The translations under genes and the position numbers were made by a program. A DNA stretch of 64,000 nucleotides from Juglans regia (taxonomy: Eukaryota; Streptophyta; Magnoliopsida; Fagales; Juglandaceae). The notes under the pieces are model-generated. The model saw nothing but the letters and a program-made list of their open reading frames with translations, was not told the DNA's origin and did no database searches. The stretch lies in assembly GCF_001411555.2 (NCBI RefSeq), contig NC_049916.1, forward strand, positions 6,962,389 to 7,026,388, in the 5' to 3' direction. Each line of letters starts with the position of its first letter. Within the stretch, counting starts at the first letter, position 1. Positions 14,301 to 24,655 of the stretch are shown piece by piece.

Positions 14301-17300
14301 TCTTCTATCCACGTCTAAATTGGATCCATAAACACCTGCATATGCCCACATGAACCCATCTAACACGCATATAAAAGAGCACGCTACCATATATCTCCCT
14401 ATATAGTCCTCTACTTTCTCCACCACTCGCCTAACTCACATTACTACAATTCCTCTCGATGCCCCTAAAGAGGCCAAGTACACCCAATCTACATAATTGC
14501 TGCTCCAAAGACTCCTCACAATCTTCCTATTGATTACCTTCAAATTCGTCTCTTGTAAACAAACAATGTCCGCTTTCCACTCATGAAGCAGGTGCCAGAT
14601 CCGAAGACGCTTCTCTACCTCGTTAAGACTACGGACATTCCAAGACACAATCTTTGGCTTCATTTATGAACAGCCGGCCCCTTCCCTTTTACCCTACTCC
14701 TACTGGAGCTACCCTCCGAGTTCATCGACCACATCAACCTTTTAAGCTCCCGATTCTTCTTCAAATCCCCCTTCCTTTTTTGTTGATCCCCGGCTTCCAT
14801 AACAGTTAACAAAGCAATGAACTGTTCTTCATACCCCTCACAATTAATTCCAACAAAATGTTGAATCTCTTTCACCTTATATATTACCCAATCTGAAGCT
14901 TAGTTTGGAAAACAACAGTTCAATGGGATGGGATTTCCCATTCTGTTACTCTGGAAAGTCTGAAAGTCTTCCCCCACAGAAAACTCCTCCAAGCCCATTT
15001 GTTCGCAAGTCTCCGGGAGGAATAATTGATCCTCCACGAAGTGCATGAGATCATCCGACTCCTCATCCCCTTCCTCCAACTCAAAACCCTCGAAGGGTTT
15101 GACAGAAAGTTTTGCCGGAGCCAAGCCCAAGCCTTCCTCATTTGTCAACGAGATCTGAGTCTCCCTCGATGGAGAGAAGCGTGATTCGAACTCCACCAGG
15201 GCTTTTTGCGCACTAAACGCCGGCGTTGACTCAGCCGGAGCCAAGCCCAAGCCTTCCTCATTTGTCGGCGAAGTCTGAATCTCCCTCGAAGGAGAGAAAC
15301 ATGATTCAAAACCCACCAGCGCTTTTTGAGCACAAGACGTCGGCGTTGACTCATCGGCGACCTCCTATCCCTTCGTCGGCGACGTCTGTGCCACCGCCAT
15401 TGTCGGTGGGCTTTCCGGCAGGAACCCGAGACTATGCAGCTCCTCTGTGACCCCTAGGCTCACCCCACTAGGCTGAGAAGCATTTTCTTGGGCTAAGTCT
15501 TCGTTGGGCTTATGACCACTGTAATGGGCCGTGGGCTGGGACGGCCCAGCCCCTTCTGAAAGATAAGATCTCCTCTGCGTTTTGGGCCACAAAGGCCCAC
15601 CAACCTTTCGCCAAAATGCCTTCCCCTTTCCCTTTTTAAATTGCTGGGCCTCTTTCTAGGCCTTACCAGGCCCTTCACCAGAGTTCCTTTTAAGTCCACC
15701 CATGTTACCAACCCACTCCTTATTTTCTTTTAAAACACCTATCTCCTCACTTTCCTTAAATAGACCAACAAACTCCACTATCTCAGTCATACCTCTCTGC
15801 AGAAGACGAAGCTGACCCTGCATGTCCATCAACAGTCTTCTTACCTCCCACGTCTCCTGACACACCACAGATTTCCTGCCATGGTAATGGTTCAACTCAT
15901 ACTGTTTTAATGGTGCTTCACGACGCCAACTCCTTTGTCCCCTATCAAAAGCTTTTGTACCTCCTTCCCGTTTCTTCCCTACGTTTGGCAACGTCGACGA
16001 CAGAGCCTCCTTATACGATCGAAATTGGTGTCTCACCGCCCCCTCCCAAAACTCCCCTGACCTCCACCAGTCAAAACACCCACGTTAGTGGTCTCCTTAC
16101 CTCTTTCTAACAGCAACTCCCTCAATTTCCTCCAACCCCAACTATTATCTCCTTCTGGAATGCACAGAACATTCCTCCTCCCCCCTGATTATACTCAGAG
16201 ACTTCAAGGTATCTTCCTCTACGATTAACTTAGCGTTGAGCAGTAAGACAACTATAACCTTCTCTAGTTGCCGAGTATACCTCCTTTTTCCCCTCTCATA
16301 GGCTATCCTCTAATATCTTCCCAAGCCACTGCGTTGAAGATGAACCCAGCAACACTGCATGATTAGACTTCCAGCTTCTCTCAGTGATTTGCAAAAATCC
16401 ACCTCCCACTTTTGACAACGCGAAACATTTGGATTCAATCACCACTTCTTTCGGATAACCCATCTAAGTCACTTAAAACTTAAAAACCAATTAACGCATC
16501 ATCATTAAATAGGAGAAAAACTTTCAGGAAACAAACGGGAAAAAGAACGAATGCATGTGTACGGAGAGAAAATTTAGGGGAGAGAGAACTCTATTAGATA
16601 TGAGCAAATTATTATAAAATAATATGCTTATAATATAATATAAATAGAATAAATTGACTAATAATAGTTTAGTACATGTAAATACCATACTATTAACTAT
16701 TAATACCATGTAACACTAATGTATAATAACACGTAATACTAATTATATAATAACTAATGTATAGTAACATTTAATACTAATGTATTATGTATAAACACAA
16801 ATATATAAATTTATAATAACATATACTAGTAATGTATAATAATCAATATATAATAACATGTAATACTAATGTATAAACATTAACATATAATAACATATAA
16901 TATTAATGTATAATAACATTAATTTGTACAATGATTTATTTTTTCAATTTTGATTATGTTTTAATAAAATTGAAATTGAAAAAATATTTTTAAAAAATGA
17001 AATCTAGAAGCCAAAATCCGATTAGTGAGAGTCCAAGATTTTCAAATTGAAATTTCAAATGGGCTAAGAAAAAGAGCCCAATATAAAAGCCCAAATCCAA
17101 CCGAAGTCGAAGGTAGGGCACTCATTGTCGGTGCTCAGCCCTAGACTCAAAGAAGATGACATCAGCACTCGTAAAGTAACGTCTAAGAGCAGGACTATAG
17201 AGCAATATCCTTTTTTAGTCCGGGAATAACCAACAAAGAAACACTTGGTAGCACGTGGATCAAGCTTATCAAGGTCTAGGCCAAGGTTATGAACATAGCA

Positions 17301-20300
17301 AACACACCCAAAGATTTTTGGAGGGAGAGAAAAAGATGGAGAAGAAGGGAACAATATGGAGAAGGGAGAGGAACCATCAAGGACTGATGAAGGCATATGG
17401 TTAATAAGGTGACACACAGTAAGAACACCATCACTCCAAAAACATTTAGGAACATGCATGTGCAGTAAAAGTGCTCAGGTTACATCTAACAAATGACGAT
17501 TTTTGCGTTCAGCCACCGCATTTTGTTAGGGTGTATAAGAGCATGAAGTTTGATGAACAATTCCTTTATTACTTAAATAGCAAAAGTATTAGATTGATAT
17601 TCTTTAGCATTGTCATAACGCAAAACTTGAACCTTTTTGTCTAAATTGAGTTTTAATTTTTTCTTAAAAGACTTAGAATATGGAAAGAAGTTCAAATCGT
17701 GCCTTCATCAGAAACAACCATATCATACAAGAATATTCATCAACAAATGTAACAAAATATTGAAACTTGTTTGATACAATGTTGATTGATCCCCATATAT
17801 CAGAGTGAACCAATTCAAAAGGAGTAGATGCTCAATTATCAACTCAAGTTACAAAAGACACACGATGGTGTTTACTAAGCTGACAAGCTTCACAAGAAAA
17901 GGAAGACACATTTCCAAGATTCCTAACTTGACGTTTTAAAAGAGAAAGAGATGGATGTCCAAGGCGGCAATGTCATTCAAAAGCAAATGATGATAAGGAT
18001 GTGAGGGCTCGAGTGGGTGACTGTTTGACATCAAGGTAATACAGACCACCAGCATCATGCCCCGTATCAATCTTCTTCCCCGTATTAAGATCTTGGAAGA
18101 TACATACAGAGGGATAAAATGTCACAAAACATTGAAGAGTTTGAGTAATTTTACTAATGGACAGCAAACTAAAGGGAAAACTAGGAGCGTATAGAACAGA
18201 TGACAAGGATATAGAATCAGTGAGCTTAGTGGATTCAATGTCTGTAACTTTAGTAAGAGAAACATTAGCAAGAGTAGCACTATTTGGAAATGTCACAGCA
18301 TCTAACTTAGATAACGAATAAGACAAACCGGTCAGATGTTCATTAGCTCCTGAATCGATTATCCATGGATCTTGAGTAGATGACAACTAAAGTATATCTC
18401 TCATTACTCTAATCAGAAGACAACTAAAATCCTTGTCCAGATAATTTGGCTCGCTAAAGCCGGAACGCATCAGGAAATGAGGGAACCTGTGGACTTGCTA
18501 AAATTTGAGAACGCACCAACTCATACTCAAGTTTTAAGCCAACAAGAAGCCGAACAACATTAAACTCTTCACGTTGTTGTAGCATACTTGAAACACCAAA
18601 AGTGATAAGTTGATACATTTTGAGTTCTTCACATATGCTCATCACTTGATAATAATACTCTTTCATGCCCAAAGCACCTTATTCCAACCCAAAGAATTGT
18701 TGACATAACTCATAATATGGGTTATGTTCCTAGCACCCGAATACATCTATTTGAGATGCCCCCGTACCTCTTGAGCGGTGACAAAATGTATTAAGCTAGT
18801 GCATAAATTAAGCTCAATACTAGTCAACATCAATGACAAGAATTGAGCACCTTCTTGCTCTCATTGAGCAAATGTAGAATTAGTTAAGTCAAGCATTGGA
18901 TCAACCAAGTGGGTACAAAGAAGACCCTTGCCTTTCAAAAAAATTTCAACAGATTTTGACAACATATAATTTTTTCCATTCAACATCACCAAAGTCATAG
19001 GCATATTAAAATTTGGTACAAGAGACAGTGACTCAAATTTAGTTGCCATGGAGAAAAGTATCACAACAATTCAACTTCGAGACAGAATCCACACAGAATA
19101 CGAGATATGGATGAAAAGCTGAGAAATACAATCTGGAAAAGTAGAAACCCAGCTTAAGAACCCAAATTTCAGATCTGTATCAGGTGGAATCAGCTTGTAT
19201 CAGGTATGAACTGGGATGTATCGAGACTGAACCAGCCTGTATCGGATTATATCGGGTATTGCCAATACCGGCTTTAAAACGGAATAAGTTATCCTAAACG
19301 AGGATAAGTGAAGCTGGGTTTACCGTATTCTTGTTACTAAATGGATGTTATTCCGGATAGGAATAAACTCTTACTCCGGGTTGGGGGCATATGCAGTCAA
19401 GGATTGGATAGTTGAGACTTGCAACCAAACACCCTGAGACTTCAACGTCACCGGCGATAAATAGACCTTTCAGCAACCGATGACAACGGGAAACTCACCG
19501 GATTGCACAGACAACGCAGGCGAGCTCGATTCTAGTGCCCAGTACCGGAGACGACATCTAAGGTCACCGGAAACACCTTAGAAAAAGCTGACAGCCGCTA
19601 ACGATGAAGAGGAAAAACGAAAAACCACACTAACCACCACAGACAACAACGGTGATACCACACTAACCACCCCTATCCACTCTGCGCCTCTAACCACCAC
19701 TAGCTCCGTCGCACAACCACCACCAACCGACTACTCAACTCTCTAATACCATGTGGTCGAACATAGAGAGAGAATACTACGTGTTCTTCATTGATGTTCA
19801 CCAGCATATACATAGTACATACAAATGACAATTATACCCTCATAAGTTACACTAATTACAACTATGTACTCTAACAAATACCATAAAAAAAAAAGGTCAC
19901 CCTTATCATATAGAGGGGGGGAAAGAAAAAGAAAAGAAAACCAAGGCACTAGATCATCCTCCACATCCAATTGGAGTGAGTGTCACAAGTTAGGGCAAGA
20001 TATCACTGGGTTGATGATATAGGGTATTGTTAATTTGTCAGTGGACATGATGTGGGGCTTGAAGTGAGAGGACAACTAGAGGAGGTGGACAAGGTGGAGA
20101 CAGCAAATTTCCTAGTGGGACGGCTTCTTAAGGTTAAAGAGAAACCCAACATGGGATCCAACAAGAAGGATACAAATCTGCTTACTGGCTAATCTACTAC
20201 AAGGGGTGCATATACCCATCTTAGATCATCTTGTTCCCTAGTTGCAGAATCATAAGACAAAGAAACTGACATCAGAAACCTTCTCAGTACCTTCAGGAAA

Positions 20301-23300
20301 CCAAAGTTCATGATAAAATATTGATTTTATAAAGAAACTCACTAAACTGTCCCTTAGCTTCTAATAAGAAGCGACTAGTCATGTTCTCCATAAAGAACCT
20401 GGAGTGTGGTCCTTCGTCAACCTCTACACTCAATCCCACCCAAACTCGCTCCAGATTACCTACCTCCTCTAGTCCTCCCCACACCCCAAGTCACACATCA
20501 TCTCTTCCAACCCCCCTCCTCTACCAACTCGATGATATCTGCCTCTACTCGTCAGCTCCACTCACTCCTCCCTCTTGGATAGGAAGGATGTCCTAAAACC
20601 TCAAATTCTTCTTTTTTAAATCTATATTACCATAAGCTTTTTAATGATGATGATGATGACGACGACGACAAAAATAACAATGACTATGATAATAGAATGA
20701 TCTAAAGGAAAGTTTAAAATTTATTACCCACATGGCATGATATAATTAGTCAAGAAATCACATGCATGAGAGAAGGAATTGATCTTGATACAACACCATC
20801 AAAACCATTCAGGGTTCTAATGCATTTTATCCTAATAGAAAACATACCTGATTATCACCGAAAGCACCACGAGTGTCCCCATATAGTGTTCCAGGTCTAT
20901 GGTATGAGGGGTGGTCAACAAATACCTAAAAGGACAAGGGAAAGAGCTCTTTAATATCATAAACATGGTCCCAAGATCAAGTAATAGTGACAAATGAATG
21001 GGAGTTAATAGTCTTGCATAACAAATAAGGCACTTCTTTAGTTCACGCATGTAGATGATTCAAACACCTCAGAGCTTAATATATAAACCAGAAGCCTATA
21101 GAATTCATACCCAATCAACACCGTCCCTATACTCATGGAAGAAGTCAACTTCTTGCACCCCTCCAAAGCAATATACTTTAATGCGGCTATCCAAATCAAC
21201 AGCACTGGCAAAGTTCTTATCTGCAGTAGAACCATTCAAATATCTAGGAGAGACAACCATAACACGGTGTCCGCGAGCTGCTAATGCTATAGGCAAAGAA
21301 CCACAAACATCTCCCAAGCCCCCTGTCTTTGAATATGGGGCCGCTTCAGCAGTAACGAAAACAATATTGTAGGTTATTCTTGTCTGGGCCTTCCCTTCTC
21401 CTTCTATCTCCTCAGCTTCTTTCAAGTTATTAATATTTATGTCTTTGACAGAGTTGACTTCATTGACTTCAACTTCACCTGCAGTTCAAGAATATAAGAT
21501 TTGCAGTAAGCTCTTATCCATCCCGATAATCAGATTGATTCAAAGTTGATGAATATAGGATAGGGAGTTATCTAAAATTCACACTTCAATATATAGCATT
21601 AAAAATTAAATTAATATTATAATTCTTGAAAGGCCCATGAAAATGGCAAAACAAGCACAACAATCACCAAGGACGGTCAAAATGGGTTCGTATAAAGTAT
21701 GCATTACTTTGATAATAAAAAATGAAAGAATAAATTAATTAATTTAATCTAGGATTGCTTATCACTATCATTACATCTTCCAAGATTAACCGTCAAAATG
21801 GGTTCGTATAGAGTATCCTTACACTTCTCAGAAGCATAAACCATTTAACACCCTCACACTCCTAAATTTTCAATTGACCAAGTATAATCTTTCCTTTGAC
21901 TCGTATTATTTCCCACCAAACACATGAAAATCAACTCTTTCAGCCAAAAGAAACAAAGCCTTATGGGAAACATTGTTAATTGTGCAATAATTAATTAAAG
22001 ATTTTGGTATTATAAGTGATAACGTGAAGGGAGGTAGTAAAATACAATTAAAGGTGGGAGTTTTCCATAAATATACTAGTTCGTATATTAGTCAACAAAA
22101 TAGTCCTGCATGTACTTTTGAACCAGATTCAGAGCCAGATTTAGATGGTGGTGTTACTAAGGTGGATACCACATTGATTTGCAAGTACATTAATCACGGG
22201 TTCATATGGACCTGGAAAGGCCAAAAGTAGAGCTACCCCCACGAAAATTCAGTAGTCAATGAACAATCTGAGCTTCAGACGACATGTAGCCCGAGCGTTG
22301 AATCAAGCACATTACATTCAAGTAGAAGTTTGAGTCTAAATTTTTTTCAAGATCCATCCATTACATACCAGTTCAAGACCCATCAATTAAATACCAGTCT
22401 CTTGTAAACATTTTCTAGCCCTCAGAATTAGTTTGAAATTTTCTCCTAATTGATCGCCACCTCAATATGTCTTTCCCATATGGCTAGGATCTTCTCAAAA
22501 GGCTAAACTTTTGCATGCAACAAAAATCTACAAGTACAACGTGTTTATAAGAGATTCCGATCAGGGGATCAACATCTCTTATCATGTTATAGGTTGAGAG
22601 AGAGAGAGAGGGCTGATAAGATTCTCCAAGTTGCTTCCTTCGACTAATAAGCGCCAAGATTGTTTTAGACGTGTAGGTATTAGCATTATTAAATTGGTCA
22701 ATCGGCTATATAGTTTAATAAGTCTATGATCTCAACATAAAACAATAACCAAAAAAATTAAAGAAGAAAAAAGAAAAGAAAAAGGAAATGGTCCCTTTAA
22801 TTATAAAGGTCTCCTATTAATCTTACACCATCTGTTAATTAATTAATTAGAATTGTCCTTTGGGTAAATGTTAAAAAATTAGAAATGGTTAAATGCATCT
22901 TAAAAAAAAAATATATATATATATATATATATTCTTTCTGTGTTATAAAGTTTCATTGATAATCATCAAACAATCGATGAAAAAATTTAAAAATCATAGA
23001 AGTTGAAAACTGATCGAGAATTGAAAATAAACACGGATTCCAAAATGAAAAACTATAACAGCTGTAAATATAGTATTCCACAAGATATAATGATATATGC
23101 GGTATACCAGACTGAGGAATCAAGTGAAACCCAATAACAGCGCCAGAGCCATCCCTCTCTGTGCCCAGAATGAGACCCTTTTCCTGTTTTTCCTCTTCGA
23201 CAGCATCTTGCGAACCACCAATCCCACCACCAGAAATTGATGCTCTAAGCCTCAAACACCCACTTCTACTTCTGCTGCACCACAAAGGAGCAAAACCCAC

Positions 23301-23396
23301 TTGCCCAATCACTCTGAAGTTATTAAATTTAGCTTGTAATGGATTTGAGAAGGATTTGCATGAAGAAACTTTGGTGGTCATCTGAACAGACTCCAT
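2308..23396 (-). CDS. SS1: Starch synthase I, chloroplastic (15 exons, complete)
   Basis: Plastidial soluble starch synthase: adds glucose from ADP-glucose to short alpha-1,4 chains of amylopectin. Exons in gene order: 23108-23396, 21111-21478, 20848-20925, 7182-7306, 6562-6643, 5889-6062, 5560-5641, 4555-4646, 4415-4477, 4241-4330, 4023-4147, 3831-3939, 3690-3745, 2598-2637, 2308-2472. All junctions are GT..AG and phases agree, giving 1938 nt (645 codons), the usual SSI length. Exon 1 encodes a Ser/Arg-rich transit peptide followed by ERDGSG. Exon 2 carries the ADP-glucose motif KTGGLGDV. Exon 12 carries [16 protein letters not shown] and GTGGLR, the C-terminal catalytic region. The end reads [11 protein letters not shown] then TAA. 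Start chosen at MESV (23396); MTTK (23381) is an in-frame alternative. Intron 3 (7307-20847) is swollen by nested transposons, yet no exon is broken. SSI is preferred over other starch synthases because of the N-terminal layout and the whole-exon match to that family. Splicing is inferred by eye. Confidence 0.93.
2726..2974 (-). mobile_element. tRNA-derived SINE in SS1 intron 13
   Basis: On the minus strand the element opens with an A-box-like TGGCTCAAGTGGTAAAGGC and a B-box-like GGTTCAAATCC, as in a tRNA-derived pol III promoter. It continues into a unique body and ends in an A-rich tail (T-run at 2724-2731 on the plus strand). It is flanked by the direct repeat ATGAGCATT at 2717-2725 and 2975-2983, a target-site duplication. 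A related, 5'-shortened copy lies at about 62925-63130 in the opposite orientation. It is not a functional tRNA gene because the acceptor stem and cloverleaf are not kept. Confidence 0.8.
7696..8236 (-). repeat. Copia 3' LTR split by a hAT-like MITE
   Basis: The terminal parts 7696-7791 and 8199-8236 match the 125-bp LTR at 19752-19876. The middle is a foreign insertion flanked by an 8-bp duplication. Removing the insertion and one copy of the duplication leaves about 126 bp, in line with the other LTR. Confidence 0.92.
7792..8198. mobile_element. hAT-like MITE inside the copia 3' LTR
   Basis: A 407-bp insert flanked by the 8-bp direct repeat CTCAAAAG (7784-7791 and 8199-8206). Its ends are imperfect inverted repeats (CATAGTTTT at the left, AAAACATTG at the right) that continue into GTACC/CCGGTAC-rich subterminal repeats. 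An 8-bp duplication with short inverted ends is the hAT signature. There is no coding capacity, so it is non-autonomous. A larger relative lies at 55795-56448. Confidence 0.85.
8244..10142 (-). pseudogene. Copia pol 3' part: reverse transcriptase and RNase H remnant
   Basis: The open frame at 8244-8936 (230 codons) contains the copia RNase H region, with motifs [23 protein letters not shown] and ELTWLQ. Upstream, 9551-9742 has the RT N-terminal motif [11 protein letters not shown] and [10 protein letters not shown]. Frameshifts and stops separate these blocks. At 9197-9208 the RT active-site motif reads YVDA rather than YVDD, so a catalytic aspartate is lost. The segment ends at 10142, where a hAT element interrupts the coding frame. 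Confidence 0.9.
10675..14663 (-). pseudogene. LINE ORF2 remnant: endonuclease and reverse transcriptase
   Basis: Endonuclease motifs in order on the minus strand: [10 protein letters not shown] and CLQETNL (14436-14663), then GGDFNVDRF and SDHWSILL (13653-14426). RT parts follow: LIPKKAG and [16 protein letters not shown] (13057-13755), [12 protein letters not shown] (about 12910-12960), then the active site at 12038-12049, which reads FADG where FADD is expected. The thumb region with TYLGLPLG and RDFLWSGLG lies at 11479-11880. The zf-RVT-like end with [13 protein letters not shown] lies at 10675-10920. Stops break the frame (for example between the two endonuclease blocks) and a MITE at 12109-12676 splits the RT. 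Dead by sequence. Confidence 0.9.
12109..12676. mobile_element. PIF/Harbinger-like MITE nested in LINE RT
   Basis: A 568-bp AT-rich element with about 24-bp inverted ends: GAGCATTCTCATTGGATTAG at the left and its near-complement ending CAATGAGAGTGCTC at the right. It is flanked by the 3-bp duplication TAA (12106-12108 and 12677-12679). A 3-bp TWA duplication with such ends fits PIF/Harbinger-derived MITEs. RT coding similarity resumes on both sides, so it post-dates the LINE insertion. Confidence 0.85.
14660..16450 (-). pseudogene. LINE ORF1 region remnant
   Basis: Several broken open frames upstream of the endonuclease on the same strand, proline/serine/basic-rich, as in plant LINE ORF1 proteins. 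No intact DUF4283 or CCHC zinc knuckle could be read with confidence. It ends immediately before ORF2 ([13 protein letters not shown] near 14663). It includes a two-copy tandem duplication at about 15118-15356. Confidence 0.6.
15118..15356. repeat. 120-bp tandem duplication within LINE ORF1
   Basis: Two adjacent units of about 120 bp share CCAAGCCCAAGCCTTCCTC (15121 and 15241), CTCCCTCGA.GGAGAGAA and GCTTTTTG.GCAC, with scattered differences. The unit length is a multiple of three, so the reading frame was kept when the duplication arose. Confidence 0.8.
17144..18386 (-). pseudogene. Copia protease and integrase remnant
   Basis: On the minus strand, 17973-18386 has the aspartic protease start [13 protein letters not shown] and then a GAG-pre-integrase-like stretch (GGLYYLDVK). 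17152-17459 has the integrase C-terminal part ([25 protein letters not shown]). The core between is present but carries stops and frameshifts. The segment is cut at 17144 by the hAT insertion. Confidence 0.88.
18454..19064 (-). pseudogene. Copia gag remnant
   Basis: Two broken frames (18861-19064, 18454-18672) upstream of protease. The first begins MATKFESL and contains [20 protein letters not shown], resembling the N-terminal part of plant copia gag (the usual N-Y-W-S segment reads NYMLS). The second resembles the UBN2-type gag core ([12 protein letters not shown]). Stops separate them and no CCHC knuckle is seen intact. Confidence 0.75.
19752..19876 (-). repeat. Copia 5' LTR
   Basis: 125 bp, minus-strand TGTTAGAG to CACA. 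It is followed directly by the PBS TGGTATTAGAG and preceded by the target duplication AATAC. It is colinear with the uninterrupted parts of the 3' LTR. Confidence 0.93.
21479..23107 (-). other. SS1 intron 1
   Basis: An intron of 1629 bp between the transit-peptide exon and exon 2, with no coding exon seen. It contains (GA)n near 22594-22610, an (AT)n run at 22912-22932 and poly-purine tracts. Nothing mobile could be bounded. Confidence 0.8.
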
Positions 23397-23885
23397 GAAG
23401 GAGTGAGAGTGACAAGTAGTCCAATGGAGTACGAAAGGAATCGTCGAGGTCATTAGAAAAAACAAAGAAAATCTAGCAAACGCAGAGAGAGAGAGAGAGA
23501 TACATGTGACAAAAGTAGACAAAAGAACAAAGTACACATATACCTGTTGAGATGGTGCACAGAGAGAGAGAGAGAGAGAGTGTGGGGTTTGCGAAATCAG
23601 ATCCAGAAACCAGGAAAACCGAAAACCGAAAATACATCCTCGGTGAAGAATTCTTCGGTCCGTAAGTAACGCAATCACTAAACAAATATCGCCACGTCAC
23701 CGTTATCATCGACATATGGCGGTTTTGTGTGACGTGGCAGAATCAGGACCGTGTTCGTATGATGTAAAAGCTTCGTTGTTTGATACTTGAAGCTTGTGGA
23801 CCAACTTCCATTTTAGTACCGTCGGCTCTCCGTGATAGCGCCACGTTTAAAGTTTTAGTTCCCCTTTCGTATAAAAACAACGATT
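23397..23885 (-). promoter_or_regulatory. SS1 5' leader and proximal promoter region
   Basis: Upstream of the SS1 start codon lie two GA/CT microsatellites (23486-23502 and 23562-23580; CT-rich on the transcribed strand), common in plant 5' leaders. The exact transcription start cannot be read. A GTACACATATACCTG at about 23532-23546 could reflect a leader splice site but this is uncertain. Confidence 0.4.
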
Positions 23886-24256
23886 TTATTTTGGGCAAGT
23901 TGGAAATGTGAGATGAGAATTTTATATTTTATTTTAATATTTAAAATATTATATTTTAATATTATTAATATTAAAATTTAAAAAAATTAAATTGATATTT
24001 AAAAAATTTAAATTATTTATTATATTTTATATAAAGATTTGAAAAAATATAATGATGAGATGGAATGAGATAAGAATTTTATGTCTCATCCTATTTTCAA
24101 ATCTGTCCTTAATCTTATTATTATAATTTTTTTAAATTTATATATAAAATATAATAAATAATTTAAATTTTAAAATAATAATAATATTTTAATAATATTT
24201 TATTTAATTTTTATTTAAAATTAACTCACATAATCACGCTATCTAAACGTAGCCTC
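23885..24256. mobile_element. AT-rich MITE of the GTTTGGAT family
   Basis: AT-rich block made of two inverted halves with ATGAGATGAGAATTTTAT-type words on one side and TAATAATTTAAATTTTAAAATAAT on the other. It closes in CTATCTAAACGTAGCC. It shares these words with many other blocks in the window (see the family finding). Boundaries approximate. Confidence 0.55.
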
Positions 24257-24655
24257 AGGATATCTTGCCATCCCAAGGAGAAATCACACTCACATCACAT
24301 GGAACCTGGGGTGTCTGACTTTTTCATTTATGAAGTTAACGATTTTGACAAAATTAAATTATTTTTATTAATTATTTTCATCATTTAAAACATAATTATA
24401 TGAAAAATTATAATAATAAAAAATTGCACGCATGTCATCACTATTTAACTTAAATTTTATTTTATATGTTTCTATCCTGATATTTTGATTCATTTATGAT
24501 AACTTCTCTCTTGATACTTTCTACTTAATTCTAAGATAACTTTTCTTGTTTCCATTAAAATAAATTATGCTCCTTCGCATAATATCATATACTTCACTCA
24601 TATTTAAGAAGGTACTCAATCCAGTTCTATCAATTTAAAAAATATATATAAAACA

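Larger units (their letters stand above)
10360..16593 (-). mobile_element. LINE (plant L1/RIL type), degenerate, nested in the hAT element
   Basis: Minus-strand non-LTR element: a proline-rich first ORF region (about 14660-16450), then endonuclease, reverse transcriptase and a zinc-binding C-terminal region. The A tail is the T-run at 10359-10371 on the plus strand. Candidate diverged target repeats are TAGTATGAGGAAAT (about 10345) and TAGATATGAGCAAAT (about 16595). The 5' boundary is therefore approximate. The element is nearly full length (about 6.2 kb including a nested MITE) but carries stops and frameshifts. Confidence 0.85.
10151..17143. mobile_element. Non-autonomous hAT element inserted in copia pol
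   Basis: The ends are inverted TAGGGTTGAGC (10151-10161) and GCTCAGCCCTA (17133-17143), one mismatch in 11 bp. They are flanked by the exact 8-bp duplication GACTCAAA at 10143-10150 and 17144-17151. Subterminal ACTCCGACTCCGA-type repeats (10172-10245) are typical of plant hAT elements. Excluding the LINE it carries, only about 760 bp is its own, AT-rich and without a transposase, so it depended on a helper. Copia coding sequence continues across the insertion point when one duplication copy is ignored, which confirms the boundaries. Confidence 0.92.
7696..19876 (-). mobile_element. Ty1/copia LTR retrotransposon, degenerate, host of nested insertions
   Basis: Minus-strand element with LTRs at 19752-19876 (5') and 7696-8236 (3', enlarged by an insertion), both beginning TGTTAGAG when read on the minus strand. 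The 5-bp target duplication AATAC sits at 7691-7695 and 19877-19881. A primer-binding site TGGTATTAGAG directly follows the 5' LTR (19751 downward). A purine tract GAGGGGGAG directly precedes the 3' LTR (8237-8246). The order gag, protease, integrase, reverse transcriptase, RNase H is that of copia. Frames are interrupted and the RT active site is altered. The two LTRs differ at about ten places over roughly 125 shared bases by eye, so the insertion is not recent. It lies in the same orientation as SS1. Confidence 0.95.
7307..20847 (-). other. SS1 intron 3, 13.5 kb, transposon-filled
   Basis: Donor GTATG follows exon 3 at 20848 and acceptor TTTACAG precedes exon 4 at 7306. The bounding exons join in phase 0 (GDNQ to FRFTLL). 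Nearly 12.2 kb of the intron is one composite copia insertion. The native parts are roughly 7307-7690 and 19882-20847. The right native part has pyrimidine-rich stretches but no gene. Confidence 0.9.

Noticed and set aside
14900..15592. Overlapping open frames rich in Pro, Ser and Arg on both strands
   Set aside because: They are frames of one degenerate LINE ORF1, not separate genes.
2308..23396. SS1 as a pseudogene because of the transposon-laden intron
   Set aside because: All fifteen exons have GT..AG borders, matching phases and no internal stop.
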